A stretch of 7,988 bases of DNA from Nitratidesulfovibrio sp044433065 (GCA_044433065.1 JAWXUA010000134.1:1-7988); one strand, 5' to 3'. Counted from the first letter of the stretch, positions 1 to 6,129 are shown. A program made the numbers and translations. The notes: generated by a model from the letters alone, not told the origin.

Positions 1-48
1 CATCCCCTTTTCAAAAACTTTTTATTTGTGGATGGAGTAGCGTTTTTT
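1..48 (+). repeat. Terminator-like intergenic repeat, left copy
   Basis: This stretch shares ordered blocks (CATCC, CCTT, CAAAA, CTTTTTA, TTG, GATGG, then a run of T) with the reverse complement of 7830-7878 at the other end of the window. CATCC at 1-5 can pair with GGATG at 30-34, and a six-T run follows at 43-48. This could be the terminator of a plus-strand gene lying just left of the window, or a member of a dispersed repeat family. The alignment was made by eye and needs several small gaps, so both the homology and the function are tentative. Confidence 0.35.
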
Positions 49-101
49 AATGACGTTCGCGGCCACATTTGGGGGAAGAGGGGAGAGGGATATATTTTTT
101 G

Positions 102-108
102 AAGGAGG
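102..108 (+). promoter_or_regulatory. Ribosome binding site deciding the uraA start
   Basis: AAGGAGG lies four bases before the GTG at 113. It is the strongest Shine-Dalgarno sequence in this leader. The in-frame ATG at 50 has only a weak GGAG about 12 bases upstream, and it would add 21 residues (Gly/Arg-rich, unlike a permease N-terminus). The GTG is therefore preferred. Confidence 0.7.
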
Positions 109-112
109 ACTT

Positions 113-1366
113 GTGTCAAAATCTGAAAATGGCTTAGATCCGCGTTTTATCCCAGAATATAATTTTCGTTTTCGTGACGCCTTCATCGGCGCACAAATGC
201 TCTTTGTTGCCTTTGGGGCTTTGGTTTTAGTTCCGTTATTGACGGGCCTTGATAGTAATGTAGCCCTTTTTGCCGCTGGTGTGGCAACTCTAATTTTTCA
301 GATCCTCACACGTGGCTCTGTTCCTGTTTTCTTGGCATCGTCCTTCGCCTTCATCGCACCTATTATATATGGTGTGAAAACATGGGGCATTCCACAAACT
401 TTGTGTGGTTTGACAGCAGCCGGTCTTGTGTACATGGCCCTTGCGGCGTTAATCCGCGTTAAAGGCTCTGGCATTGTTGAGCGCATCTTGCCACCTATTG
501 TCACAGGCCCTGTCATCATGGTTATTGGTCTCATCTTGTCACCAGTGGCTATCAATATGGCAACGGGATCTGGCGGCAGCATTCCCCATGACCAAGCCCT
601 GATTATCGCTATGGTGTCCTTGCTTGCCACAGTCATTGCTTCGCTGTTTGGCAAAGGCATCATTAAGCTTATTCCGATTTTCTGTGGTATTATCGCAGGT
701 TATATTGCATCCTTGTGCTTTGGTGTTGTGGACTTCAGTCCCATTGGCGCGGCTCCATGGATTGCCATGCCAAACTTCGTGACTCCAGAGTGGAACCTTG
801 ATGCCATCATCTTCATCGTACCCGTAGCCATTGCTCCTGCCATCGAACACGTTGGCGGCATCTTGGCTATCGGTTCTGTAACAGGCAAAAATTATCTGGA
901 AAAACCGGGTATCGACCGCACCCTCTTTGCAGACTCCATCGCAACTATGGTGGCCTCTTCCGTGGGTGGTCCTCCTTGTACAACGTATGCTGAAGTCACT
1001 GGTGCTGTAGCCCTGACCCGCGCTTTCAATCCTGCCATCTTGACATGGGCAGCCATCTCCGCCATTTGCCTTGCCTTTGTGGGCAAGCTTGGTGCTGTGC
1101 TTGGCACCATCCCAACTCCAGTCATGGGCGGCATCATGATTTTGCTCTTCGGCACCATTACGGTTGTGGGCATGAACAGCCTTGTGCGTGCAGGACAAGA
1201 TTTGATGGTTCCACGTAACATGATTATCATCGCTGTCATCTTGGTCTTTGGTCTTGGCGGCATGTCCTTTAAGTTCGGTGAATTTGCCTTGGAAGGCATT
1301 GGCCTTGCAGGTATCACTGGCGTTGTGCTGAATTTGATTTTGCCTAAGATTAAGAACGAAAGCTAA
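113..1366 (+). CDS. uraA: NCS2-family uracil permease (UraA/PyrP type)
   Basis: Proton-coupled nucleobase importer of the inner membrane, most likely for uracil. The protein has 417 residues from the GTG start, close to the roughly 430 of E. coli UraA, and is hydrophobic throughout, in line with the family's 14 helices. Visible family landmarks are the TM3 SSFAFIAP segment, an IEHVGG motif with Glu245 matching the substrate-binding glutamate of UraA TM8, and TTYAEVTG with Glu294 matching the TM10 glutamate. PTPVMGGIMILLFG follows in the C-terminal half. Two positions differ from E. coli: the histidine of EHVGH is Gly249, and the asparagine after the TM10 glutamate is Val295. Bacillus PyrP also lacks that histidine (from memory), so uracil remains likely, but xanthine or another base is possible. 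No promoter is clear, so it may be read through from a gene to the left, possibly upp. An ATG at 50 is the alternative start. Confidence 0.9.
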   Translation: MSKSENGLDPRFIPEYNFRFRDAFIGAQMLFVAFGALVLVPLLTGLDSNVALFAAGVATLIFQILTRGSVPVFLASSFAFIAPIIYGVKTWGIPQTLCGLTAAGLVYMALAALIRVKGSGIVERILPPIVTGPVIMVIGLILSPVAINMATGSGGSIPHDQALIIAMVSLLATVIASLFGKGIIKLIPIFCGIIAGYIASLCFGVVDFSPIGAAPWIAMPNFVTPEWNLDAIIFIVPVAIAPAIEHVGGILAIGSVTGKNYLEKPGIDRTLFADSIATMVASSVGGPPCTTYAEVTGAVALTRAFNPAILTWAAISAICLAFVGKLGAVLGTIPTPVMGGIMILLFGTITVVGMNSLVRAGQDLMVPRNMIIIAVILVFGLGGMSFKFGEFALEGIGLAGITGVVLNLILPKIKNES

Positions 1367-1430
1367 AAAAGCTACATTCTGGCCCAAAAAAGCCCCCATA
1401 GGTATTTGCCCAATGGTGGTGAAGCATGGT

Positions 1431-1504
1431 ATGCGGAGTATGGTTCGAGTATGTTTTTGAACGAGTTCAGTTTGAAGACACACCCTTATTGCCATGCTCC
1501 GCAT
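1431..1504 (+). other. Large imperfect stem-loop in the gap after uraA
   Basis: ATGCGGAGTATGG (1431-1443) is the reverse complement of CCATGCTCCGCAT (1492-1504) except for one position, which is a G·U pair in RNA. This makes a 13-bp stem. The 48-base loop holds short competing hairpins, for example TGAAC (1458-1462) with GTTCA (1465-1469). TTTT directly follows the right arm. It could be the uraA terminator, a processed 3' end or a small structured RNA. No other convincing terminator follows uraA. The rest of the 307-base gap (1367-1673) contains no credible gene. Confidence 0.45.
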
Positions 1505-1606
1505 TTTATCTGTGTCTGTACGTAGATACCGTCTCTATGCAGGTCAATTTGCGTTGATGGCCTTTTCCAAACCGTGTTCGTGATTATATTGAAAATACAC
1601 ATAATG

Positions 1607-1656
1607 AAAGTGCACAGTATTGGCCTGTAAAATCCTTTTGCACGGCACAGCACTTT
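1607..1656 (+). other. Inverted repeat in the leader of the 1674 gene
   Basis: AAAGTGC (1607-1613) matches the reverse complement of GCACTTT (1650-1656), just before the weak GGAATGA (1664-1670) that serves as ribosome binding site. An alternative pairing is possible between GTGCA (1610-1614) and TGCAC (1639-1643). The two pairings exclude each other, so a leader switch is conceivable, but arms of 5-7 bp with long loops can arise by chance. Confidence 0.25.
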
Positions 1657-1673
1657 GAGCTTTGGAATGAAAT

Positions 1674-3446
1674 ATGGAAGAAAAGAAAGCAACGCCAAAT
1701 AATGCAGATCAAAATACAGATGCTGAAGCCCAAGAGGCTCCTAAGGCTGAAAAAGGTTCGAACCTTTTTTCCATGGGTAGTTTCAGCTCCATGTTGAGCG
1801 AAAAAGAACAGAAAAGCTTATTGTTCTATATCGCTGTGGGCATCATCCTTGTGGAATTTGCCGTTACAGTGGGCGCTTTGATTACGGGTATTGCTGGTGC
1901 TGAGCAGCTGGGTGGCGGCAAAGTACAGTTTAATTTCCCATGGACTGGCTACCTTGTCACCGTTGTTGTTGCGCCTATCATCGTTATTTTATTGGTGAAC
2001 TTGATTGGCATGGGCTTCTATCGCGCTGTGCATGGTGAACCAGCCATGAGCGCAGAGCAATTCGATCAAATACCAGAAAAGGCACGGACCCTCTTCTCTC
2101 TCGTACGCGGTGCACCAACCATCATTCTTTTTGGTGGTGTTATTCTGCTTGGTGCTGTGCTCTATTATCTTGATGGCGTCATGTCGCTTTTGCTCAAGCT
2201 TGGTGATTCTGTGGAAACCATTGTCATCTGGGGCACATGTGGCTTGGTTCTCGCATGGTGTTTGAGCTATTGCGCACGCATGTGGCTTATGTACCGCACA
2301 CGTCGCCTTGAAGAAGATTATGCCTTTCGCCGCGAAGTTTTAGAGCGTACGGGCATGGTCATTTTAGATGGCAAAAATATGCTCGGTTCACAAGAAGGTA
2401 CGCAATATATTGTTGAGCGTGCTTTGCCTAGTGGCGGTGGGCAGGGTGCTCCTGTGATGGATGCCTTACCTGTTTCTGACGTGAATAAGCCTGAAGCTGA
2501 AGCTGTGGCCCCTGAAGCCAACGTCGTGACGCTGCATGCTGACAACGAAATTCTTGATGCTGAAATTATTGAGCCTGCAAAAACTGTGGCAGAGCCTGTA
2601 GTCGTGACGGCAGAGCCTGTCGTTGAGCCGGCAGAGCCTGTCGTTGAGCCGGCAGAGCCTGTAGTTGAGCCGGCAGAGCCTGTAGTTGAGCCGGCAGAGT
2701 CTGTAGTCGTGACGGCAGAGCCTGTAGTCGTGACGGCAGAGCCTGTCATTGAGACGATTACTCCAGAAGCTGAGGTGATTACCCCAGAAGCGGAAATTTC
2801 AGTAGCTGCGGAAATTTCAGTAGCTGAAGTCATGGCCCCAGAAGCTACACCTGAGCCTCCTGTAGTTGAAACAATCGTTGCAGAAGCTGAGCCAGCTGTA
2901 GAAGCGGAAGTTGTCGCTGAGCCTGTTGTTGAAGCGGACTTCGCCCCAAGCACTGTGCATATTGTCCATATCGCTGTGAATGCGCTCTTTGATTCTAAGG
3001 AGGCTATTCCTGCTGTTGAGGATGTCATTGCTATAGTTGGGGAGATTATCCCAGCTGCTGAAGAGCCTGCCTCTACAGTTGAGGACATCAGTTCTCAAGC
3101 TGAGGATATTGTTGTTGAGGAAAAGCTTTTGGCACCAGAGCTTACTGAATGTGCACCTGTGGATGCTGTTCAGGCTGAACTTGAGATAGTTGAAGAAGTG
3201 CTTGCTGAACCTGTTTCAACTGTGGAAACCCCCTCAGCGTCAGGATCTACCCTAGCGTCAGGATCTACCCTAGCGTCAGGACCTACCCTAGCGTCTGGGC
3301 CTGCTCCAACACCTGAAGTGACTCCAGCAGTAAGCAAAGCCAGTGCGCCGCAAAGCCCACAAGCGCCGCAAGTACCTCAGTATGCAGAGCCTAAGCCTCC
3401 AGTGCGCCGCGCAAGACTTTCTGATAAGCAGAAGCGTCGCTCATAA
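1674..3446 (+). CDS. Unrecognised four-helix membrane protein with a repeat-built acidic tail
   Basis: I do not recognise this 590-residue family and assign no function. Residues 1-47 are hydrophilic. Four hydrophobic segments follow at about 49-75, 91-115, 148-167 and 180-205. Arg/Lys-rich loops (117-146, and 207-220 with RTRRLEEDYAFRR) suggest that both ends face the cytoplasm. From about residue 250 to the end the chain is low complexity and rich in Ala, Glu, Pro and Val. It contains eight 7-residue repeats of the AEPVVEP/AEPVVVT type (306-361), a doubled AEISVA (373-384) and ASGSTL-type repeats (from 522). It ends in a basic tail, RRARLSDKQKRRS. The tail resembles a disordered spacer or binding arm. 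The start has only a weak GGA seven bases upstream, and no closer alternative start has a better site. The gene stands alone, convergent with hisC-cmk. No promoter could be assigned with confidence. Confidence 0.8.
   Translation: MEEKKATPNNADQNTDAEAQEAPKAEKGSNLFSMGSFSSMLSEKEQKSLLFYIAVGIILVEFAVTVGALITGIAGAEQLGGGKVQFNFPWTGYLVTVVVAPIIVILLVNLIGMGFYRAVHGEPAMSAEQFDQIPEKARTLFSLVRGAPTIILFGGVILLGAVLYYLDGVMSLLLKLGDSVETIVIWGTCGLVLAWCLSYCARMWLMYRTRRLEEDYAFRREVLERTGMVILDGKNMLGSQEGTQYIVERALPSGGGQGAPVMDALPVSDVNKPEAEAVAPEANVVTLHADNEILDAEIIEPAKTVAEPVVVTAEPVVEPAEPVVEPAEPVVEPAEPVVEPAESVVVTAEPVVVTAEPVIETITPEAEVITPEAEISVAAEISVAEVMAPEATPEPPVVETIVAEAEPAVEAEVVAEPVVEADFAPSTVHIVHIAVNALFDSKEAIPAVEDVIAIVGEIIPAAEEPASTVEDISSQAEDIVVEEKLLAPELTECAPVDAVQAELEIVEEVLAEPVSTVETPSASGSTLASGSTLASGPTLASGPAPTPEVTPAVSKASAPQSPQAPQVPQYAEPKPPVRRARLSDKQKRRS
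2589..2756 (+). repeat. Tandem repeat, eight 21-bp units
   Basis: Eight adjacent units begin at 2589, 2610, 2631, 2652, 2673, 2694, 2715 and 2736, each starting GCAGAG(C/T)CTGT. Units 2 and 3 are identical, units 4 and 5 are identical, and units 1 and 7 are identical, which points to recent duplication or homogenisation. Each unit encodes seven residues (AEPVVVT, four times AEPVVEP, AESVVVT, AEPVVVT, AEPVIET). Gain or loss of a unit would keep the reading frame. Confidence 0.97.
2790..2825 (+). repeat. Exact tandem duplication of 18 bp
   Basis: GCGGAAATTTCAGTAGCT occurs twice back to back (2790-2807 and 2808-2825) with no mismatch, encoding AEISVA twice. It is a second, unrelated in-frame repeat inside the same tail. 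Confidence 0.95.
3237..3308 (+). repeat. Tandem repeat, three 18-bp units plus a degenerate fourth
   Basis: Units at 3237, 3255 and 3273 read GCGTCAGGATCTACCCTA with a single T-to-C change in the third. A diverged unit begins at 3291 (GCGTCTGGGCCT). They encode ASGSTL, ASGSTL, ASGPTL and ASGPAP near the C-terminus of the membrane protein. Confidence 0.93.
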
Positions 3447-3461
3447 AAAACTTAGCTTTTC

Positions 3462-3498
3462 AAAAAAAAGGCCCCGTTTCACAACGAGGCCTTTTTTT
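3462..3498. terminator. Bidirectional rho-independent terminator
   Basis: GGCC-C-CGTT (3470-3478) pairs with AACG-A-GGCC (3483-3491) around a TCAC loop, with one C·A mismatch. It is flanked by eight A on the left and seven T on the right, so it works as an intrinsic terminator in both directions. It ends the gene at 1674-3446 and the convergent cmk. The cmk stop codon (3497-3499) lies at the edge of the T run, so cmk transcripts would end almost immediately after the stop codon. Confidence 0.92.
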
Positions 3499-4234
3499 AT
3501 TGCATCTTTCCAACACTATTCAATATATGCTGAAACACTTCTTCAATGCTCATATGCCCAGTGTCCACAATGGCTGCATCGTGGGCCGGTTTTAAGGGAG
3601 CTACAGCGCGATTACGGTCTTGGTCATCGCGTTGTTTGATTTGTTCCGTGAGCAACGCAAGGTCAGGGCTTTTACCCATGCTTACAAGCTGGTCAAAGCG
3701 ACGCTGCGCACGGATTTCAGGCGCGGCATCTAGAAAGAATTTGTGTGCGGCATGGGGGAAAATTTCAGTGCCCATGTCGCGTCCTTCTGCCACGAGGTCT
3801 TGCTTTGCGCCTAAGCGTTGTTGCACAGCCTTGAGGCATTGACGTACCACAGGAATAGTGGCGACCTTGGCAGCCAAGGCACCCACTTCTTCAGTGCGGA
3901 TTTCGTCGCCTATATCACGGCCATTGCAGGATAGAATGGACTGGCTACCAGCACCGCGCAAGCCAAAATCAAAACCAAGGATGCGAGCTTCAAGGTCGGC
4001 GATGACTGTGCTGTCAAGGGCACAGCTTCCGTCACTGAGCGTTACGACTTCTGGGAGCGTTGGTCCCACATGCATGGCAATGGTGCGAAACATGGCGCCA
4101 GTGTCCATATAGGGCATGCCAAGGGCTTCGGCCACTTGTCTTGCGATGGTGCTTTTACCAACACCGGCAGGTCCGTCCAAAGTGATGATTGAGGTCGTGA
4201 TTGGGGTACTGATTTTGCTGTCCATGGTCGCCAT
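3497..4234 (-). CDS. cmk: Cytidylate kinase (CMP/dCMP kinase)
   Basis: Cytoplasmic enzyme that phosphorylates CMP and dCMP with ATP, feeding CTP and dCTP pools. It has 245 residues, against 227 in E. coli, with a slightly longer N-terminus. The P-loop GPAGVGKS is at 21-28, DTGAMFR (44-50) matches the nucleotide-contacting segment after it, and NGRDIGDEIRTEEV (104-117) lies in the CMP-binding insert. GRDMGT (151-156) and RDDQDRNR (202-209), the lid arginine segment, are both intact, as is the family's AVAPLKPA stretch. The ATG lies one base after the hisC stop (TAAG then ATG) with no good ribosome binding site of its own, so translation is probably coupled to hisC. An ATG three codons later is an alternative start. 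The shared terminator at 3462-3498 ends the operon. Confidence 0.96.
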   Translation of the reverse strand: MATMDSKISTPITTSIITLDGPAGVGKSTIARQVAEALGMPYMDTGAMFRTIAMHVGPTLPEVVTLSDGSCALDSTVIADLEARILGFDFGLRGAGSQSILSCNGRDIGDEIRTEEVGALAAKVATIPVVRQCLKAVQQRLGAKQDLVAEGRDMGTEIFPHAAHKFFLDAAPEIRAQRRFDQLVSMGKSPDLALLTEQIKQRDDQDRNRAVAPLKPAHDAAIVDTGHMSIEEVFQHILNSVGKMQ

Positions 4235-4235
4235 C

Positions 4236-5384
4236 TTAGTTCTGGCCCTGCATAATGGCCTTTACAGCATGGAGAAAAGTCTTGTTTTCCTTGGTATCAC
4301 CAATGGTTACGCGTGCATATTCTGGCATGCCATAACTCTTGAGCGAGCGGATAATGATGCCACGCTTTAAGAGCTCTTCGCACAGCCAAGGGGCATCCAC
4401 TGGTGGCTTGAACATGATGAAGTTTGCCATGGAGGGCAGAACGTCACAGCCAAGAGCGGCCAACTCTGCGTTCAAGACGGCGCGGCCTTCATTGGTTACG
4501 CGCAAGGTTTCAGCATGGAAAACATGGTCTTGCAGGGCAGCAAGGCCAGCTTCTTCAGCAAGAATATTGACGCTGAATGGCAGGCGCACACGCTGGATAT
4601 AGTCCGCAAGCTTGGGTGGGAAGACGCCGTAGCCAAGGCGCAAACCTGCAAGGCCAAAGCTTTTGGAGAAGGTGCGCAAAATAGCAACGTTAGGAAATTC
4701 GTCCAGACGCTTAAACAGCGAGTGCGCATCTTCGTTATCGCAAAAATCCATGTACGCTTCATCGATGACAAAGAGGCATGAGTCGGGCAGAGATTTGGCC
4801 GCTTGCTCAAGCTCTTCAACCTTTGGGCACCAACCAGATGGATTGTCTGGCGTGGTCACAAAGGCGATAGCGGTATTTTCATCGGCTGCAGCGAGGAAGG
4901 CATCCCAGTCAAAATGGAAGTTTGGCTTGAGCGGCACTTGGCGAAATTCCACATCAGCAAGGCGGCTTTGCGTCTTGTAGATGCTAAAACATGGGTTGAA
5001 GGCCACAATGTTGTGCACACCAGAAACACAGCGTACGCGGATGAGCAGGTCGATGATTTCGTCTGAACCGTTACCCACAACAATGCGGTTGGCGTCGAGA
5101 CCATAATGCGCTGCAATGGCTTTAATTAAGCGAGGATTGCCGGATTGTGCATAACGAAAAGCCATGTCAGCCTTGGCGCGTAACGTTTGTTGCACTAGGG
5201 GCGATGTGCCCAAAGGATTTTCATTGCTGGCAAGTTTGATGATGGAGGCAAGGCCATAGCGGTCGCGTATTTCATCGATGGAAAGGCCTGCAACGTAGGG
5301 CTTGAAATCGGCAACTTGGGCGCAAACGCTGTCTGGTTCTAATGTTTTGCTTGTTTTTATATCCATTTTATCGGAAATACTCAT
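4236..5384 (-). CDS. hisC: Histidinol-phosphate aminotransferase
   Basis: PLP-dependent fold-type I enzyme that converts imidazole-acetol phosphate and glutamate to histidinol phosphate in histidine synthesis; cytoplasmic. At 382 residues it is slightly longer than E. coli HisC (356). Visible motifs are ASNENPLG (52-59), GNGSDEIID (104-112), TTPDNPSG with Asn181, DEAYMDF with Asp208 and Tyr211, and the PLP lysine Lys241 in TFSKSFGLAGLRLGYG. Arg249 should contact phosphate and Arg358 in ARVTIG the substrate carboxylate. Other class I aminotransferases of aromatic amino acids look similar, but the motif set and length favour HisC. It is the first gene of a two-gene unit with cmk, and no other histidine genes are visible. 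The start is fixed by AAGGAG eight bases upstream. Confidence 0.94.
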   Translation of the reverse strand: MSISDKMDIKTSKTLEPDSVCAQVADFKPYVAGLSIDEIRDRYGLASIIKLASNENPLGTSPLVQQTLRAKADMAFRYAQSGNPRLIKAIAAHYGLDANRIVVGNGSDEIIDLLIRVRCVSGVHNIVAFNPCFSIYKTQSRLADVEFRQVPLKPNFHFDWDAFLAAADENTAIAFVTTPDNPSGWCPKVEELEQAAKSLPDSCLFVIDEAYMDFCDNEDAHSLFKRLDEFPNVAILRTFSKSFGLAGLRLGYGVFPPKLADYIQRVRLPFSVNILAEEAGLAALQDHVFHAETLRVTNEGRAVLNAELAALGCDVLPSMANFIMFKPPVDAPWLCEELLKRGIIIRSLKSYGMPEYARVTIGDTKENKTFLHAVKAIMQGQN

Positions 5385-5392
5385 TTTTTTTA

Positions 5393-5398
5393 CTCCTT
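5393..5398 (-). promoter_or_regulatory. Ribosome binding site of hisC
   Basis: Read on the minus strand, AAGGAG is followed by eight A/T bases and then ATG at 5384. This supports the chosen start of hisC over the later in-frame ATG at codon 7. Confidence 0.8.
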
Positions 5399-5443
5399 AG
5401 AACGCACATCGTTTATGCCGTTGAAATGAAAATGCAGTATGTG

Positions 5444-5459
5444 TGGCATTACAATGCCA
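5444..5459. promoter_or_regulatory. Palindrome upstream of hisC, possible operator
   Basis: TGGCATT-AC-AATGCCA is a perfect 7-2-7 inverted repeat about 60 bases before the hisC ATG. A TATACT (minus strand, 5478-5473) lies just upstream of it and could serve as a -10 box, which would place the palindrome at the start of the transcript, a usual repressor position. The matching -35 is poor, so the promoter is not called separately. The regulator is unknown. Confidence 0.4.
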
Positions 5460-5500
5460 GTAGCCAAGGCATAGTATAGAAAGCGGGCGTGATAGTAAAG

Positions 5501-5538
5501 AAGAGGCCACTACCGAAGTAGTGACCTCTTTGTTTTTT
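5501..5538. terminator. Hairpin between usp and hisC, terminator-like on both strands
   Basis: AAGAGGCCACTAC (5501-5513) pairs with GTAGTGACCTCTT (5518-5530), 12 of 13 positions, around a four-base loop. On the minus strand the loop is C(TTCG)G, the extra-stable tetraloop common in terminators, which fits termination of usp before hisC. The run of T is better on the plus strand (TTTGTTTTTT, 5529-5538) although no plus-strand gene precedes it. Confidence 0.75.
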
Positions 5539-5560
5539 ATAGGGAATGAAGAAAGACTAT

Positions 5561-5578
5561 GGCAAAAATGCTTTTGCC
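5561..5578. other. Short perfect hairpin after usp
   Basis: GGCAAAA (5561-5567) pairs perfectly with TTTTGCC (5572-5578) around a four-base loop. It lies between the usp stop and the larger hairpin at 5501-5530, so a usp transcript would carry two stacked 3' hairpins. A role in 3'-end stability is inferred. Confidence 0.5.
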
Positions 5579-5588
5579 TGCTGTAAAA

Positions 5589-5623
5589 TTATTCCGCTAC
5601 AGCGACAATATTTATTCCGCTAC
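5589..5623 (-). repeat. Duplicated 3' end of usp, including its stop codon
   Basis: TTATTCCGCTAC occurs at 5612-5623 and again at 5589-5600, 23 bases apart. The match extends to 15 of 16 bases. On the minus strand this is the last three codons (Val-Ala-Glu) plus TAA of usp, repeated just past the real stop. The offset is not a multiple of three, so the second copy is not an in-frame extension. Confidence 0.7.
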
Positions 5624-6064
5624 CGCGTCTGGTCGAATAGTCAAAACAGGATGCACAGCGGACTTCACAACGTGCTCAGCAACGGAACCAAAGAGCATGC
5701 GATCAAGGCCCTTACGTCCTTGAGTACCCATGACAATGAGGTCAACATTTTCCTTTTCAGCCATGGCGAGAATTTCTTCAGCGGCATAGCCAATGACAAT
5801 GTGGCCCTTGGCTGGCACGTCTGGCAGAACTTCATCGACGAAGCTTTGCATGGTCTTGTCAGCGCCTGATACGATTTCACCAACAAAGCTTTCAATGGAA
5901 TTAGGTGGCACATGGAAGCCAACATATTGGCTCAAAGACGGTGCTGCATAGATGATGATAACTTCGCCGCCCATAATCTTTGCCAACATACCAGCGTGTG
6001 CAGCAACAACCTTGCTATGGTCTGAAAAGTCAACAGCGCACAATATCTTCTTGTAACCTGTCAT
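5612..6064 (-). CDS. Universal stress protein, UspA family, ATP-binding type
   Basis: A single-domain Usp of 150 residues, the usual length. It starts with a beta strand, KKILCAVDFSDHS, carrying the conserved Asp12, and ends with the nucleotide-binding signature G-x2-G-x9-G-(S/T): Gly113, Gly116, then Gly126-Ser127-Val128. The signature is complete, which places it with ATP-binding Usp proteins of the MJ0577 type rather than E. coli UspA. Such proteins form dimers in the cytoplasm and accumulate under starvation or other stress; the specific role here is unknown. It appears monocistronic: its own promoter at 6130-6158, GGAGG five bases before the ATG, and hairpins after the stop. The VAE-stop end is partly duplicated downstream. 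Confidence 0.95.
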   Translation of the reverse strand: MTGYKKILCAVDFSDHSKVVAAHAGMLAKIMGGEVIIIYAAPSLSQYVGFHVPPNSIESFVGEIVSGADKTMQSFVDEVLPDVPAKGHIVIGYAAEEILAMAEKENVDLIVMGTQGRKGLDRMLFGSVAEHVVKSAVHPVLTIRPDAVAE

Positions 6065-6069
6065 GGTGA

Positions 6070-6074
6070 CCTCC
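6070..6074 (-). promoter_or_regulatory. Ribosome binding site of usp
   Basis: GGAGG on the minus strand with five bases to the ATG at 6064. This is among the best-placed sites in the window and fixes the usp start. Confidence 0.85.
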
Positions 6075-6129
6075 GTAGTTTTTTTTGTGGTGCTCTAACG
6101 AGTTGCACTTATTTGATGGAAGTAAATAC

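Noticed and set aside
539..1504. Long minus-strand open frame (321 codons) opposite uraA
   Set aside because: It is antisense to a clear permease gene, and its translation is rich in His, Asn, Cys and Gln without recognisable motifs. It reflects the codon bias of the sense strand.
1486..1698. 70-codon minus-strand frame in the gap after uraA
   Set aside because: It overlaps the start of the 1674 gene, has no ribosome binding site at its ATG and shows no domain.
2589..2756. CRISPR-like periodicity
   Set aside because: The units are contiguous, without spacers, and are in frame with a protein. This is a coding tandem repeat.
2318..3088. Minus-strand open frame (256 codons) with TTGSAG repeats
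   Set aside because: The Ser/Thr/Gly repeats are only the reverse reading of the sense-strand 21-bp array. There is no start context and no domain.
5444..5459. Sigma-54 promoter resemblance (TGGCAT...TGCC)
   Set aside because: The spacing between the GG and GC elements is one base short of the sigma-54 consensus, and the site is better explained as a palindrome.
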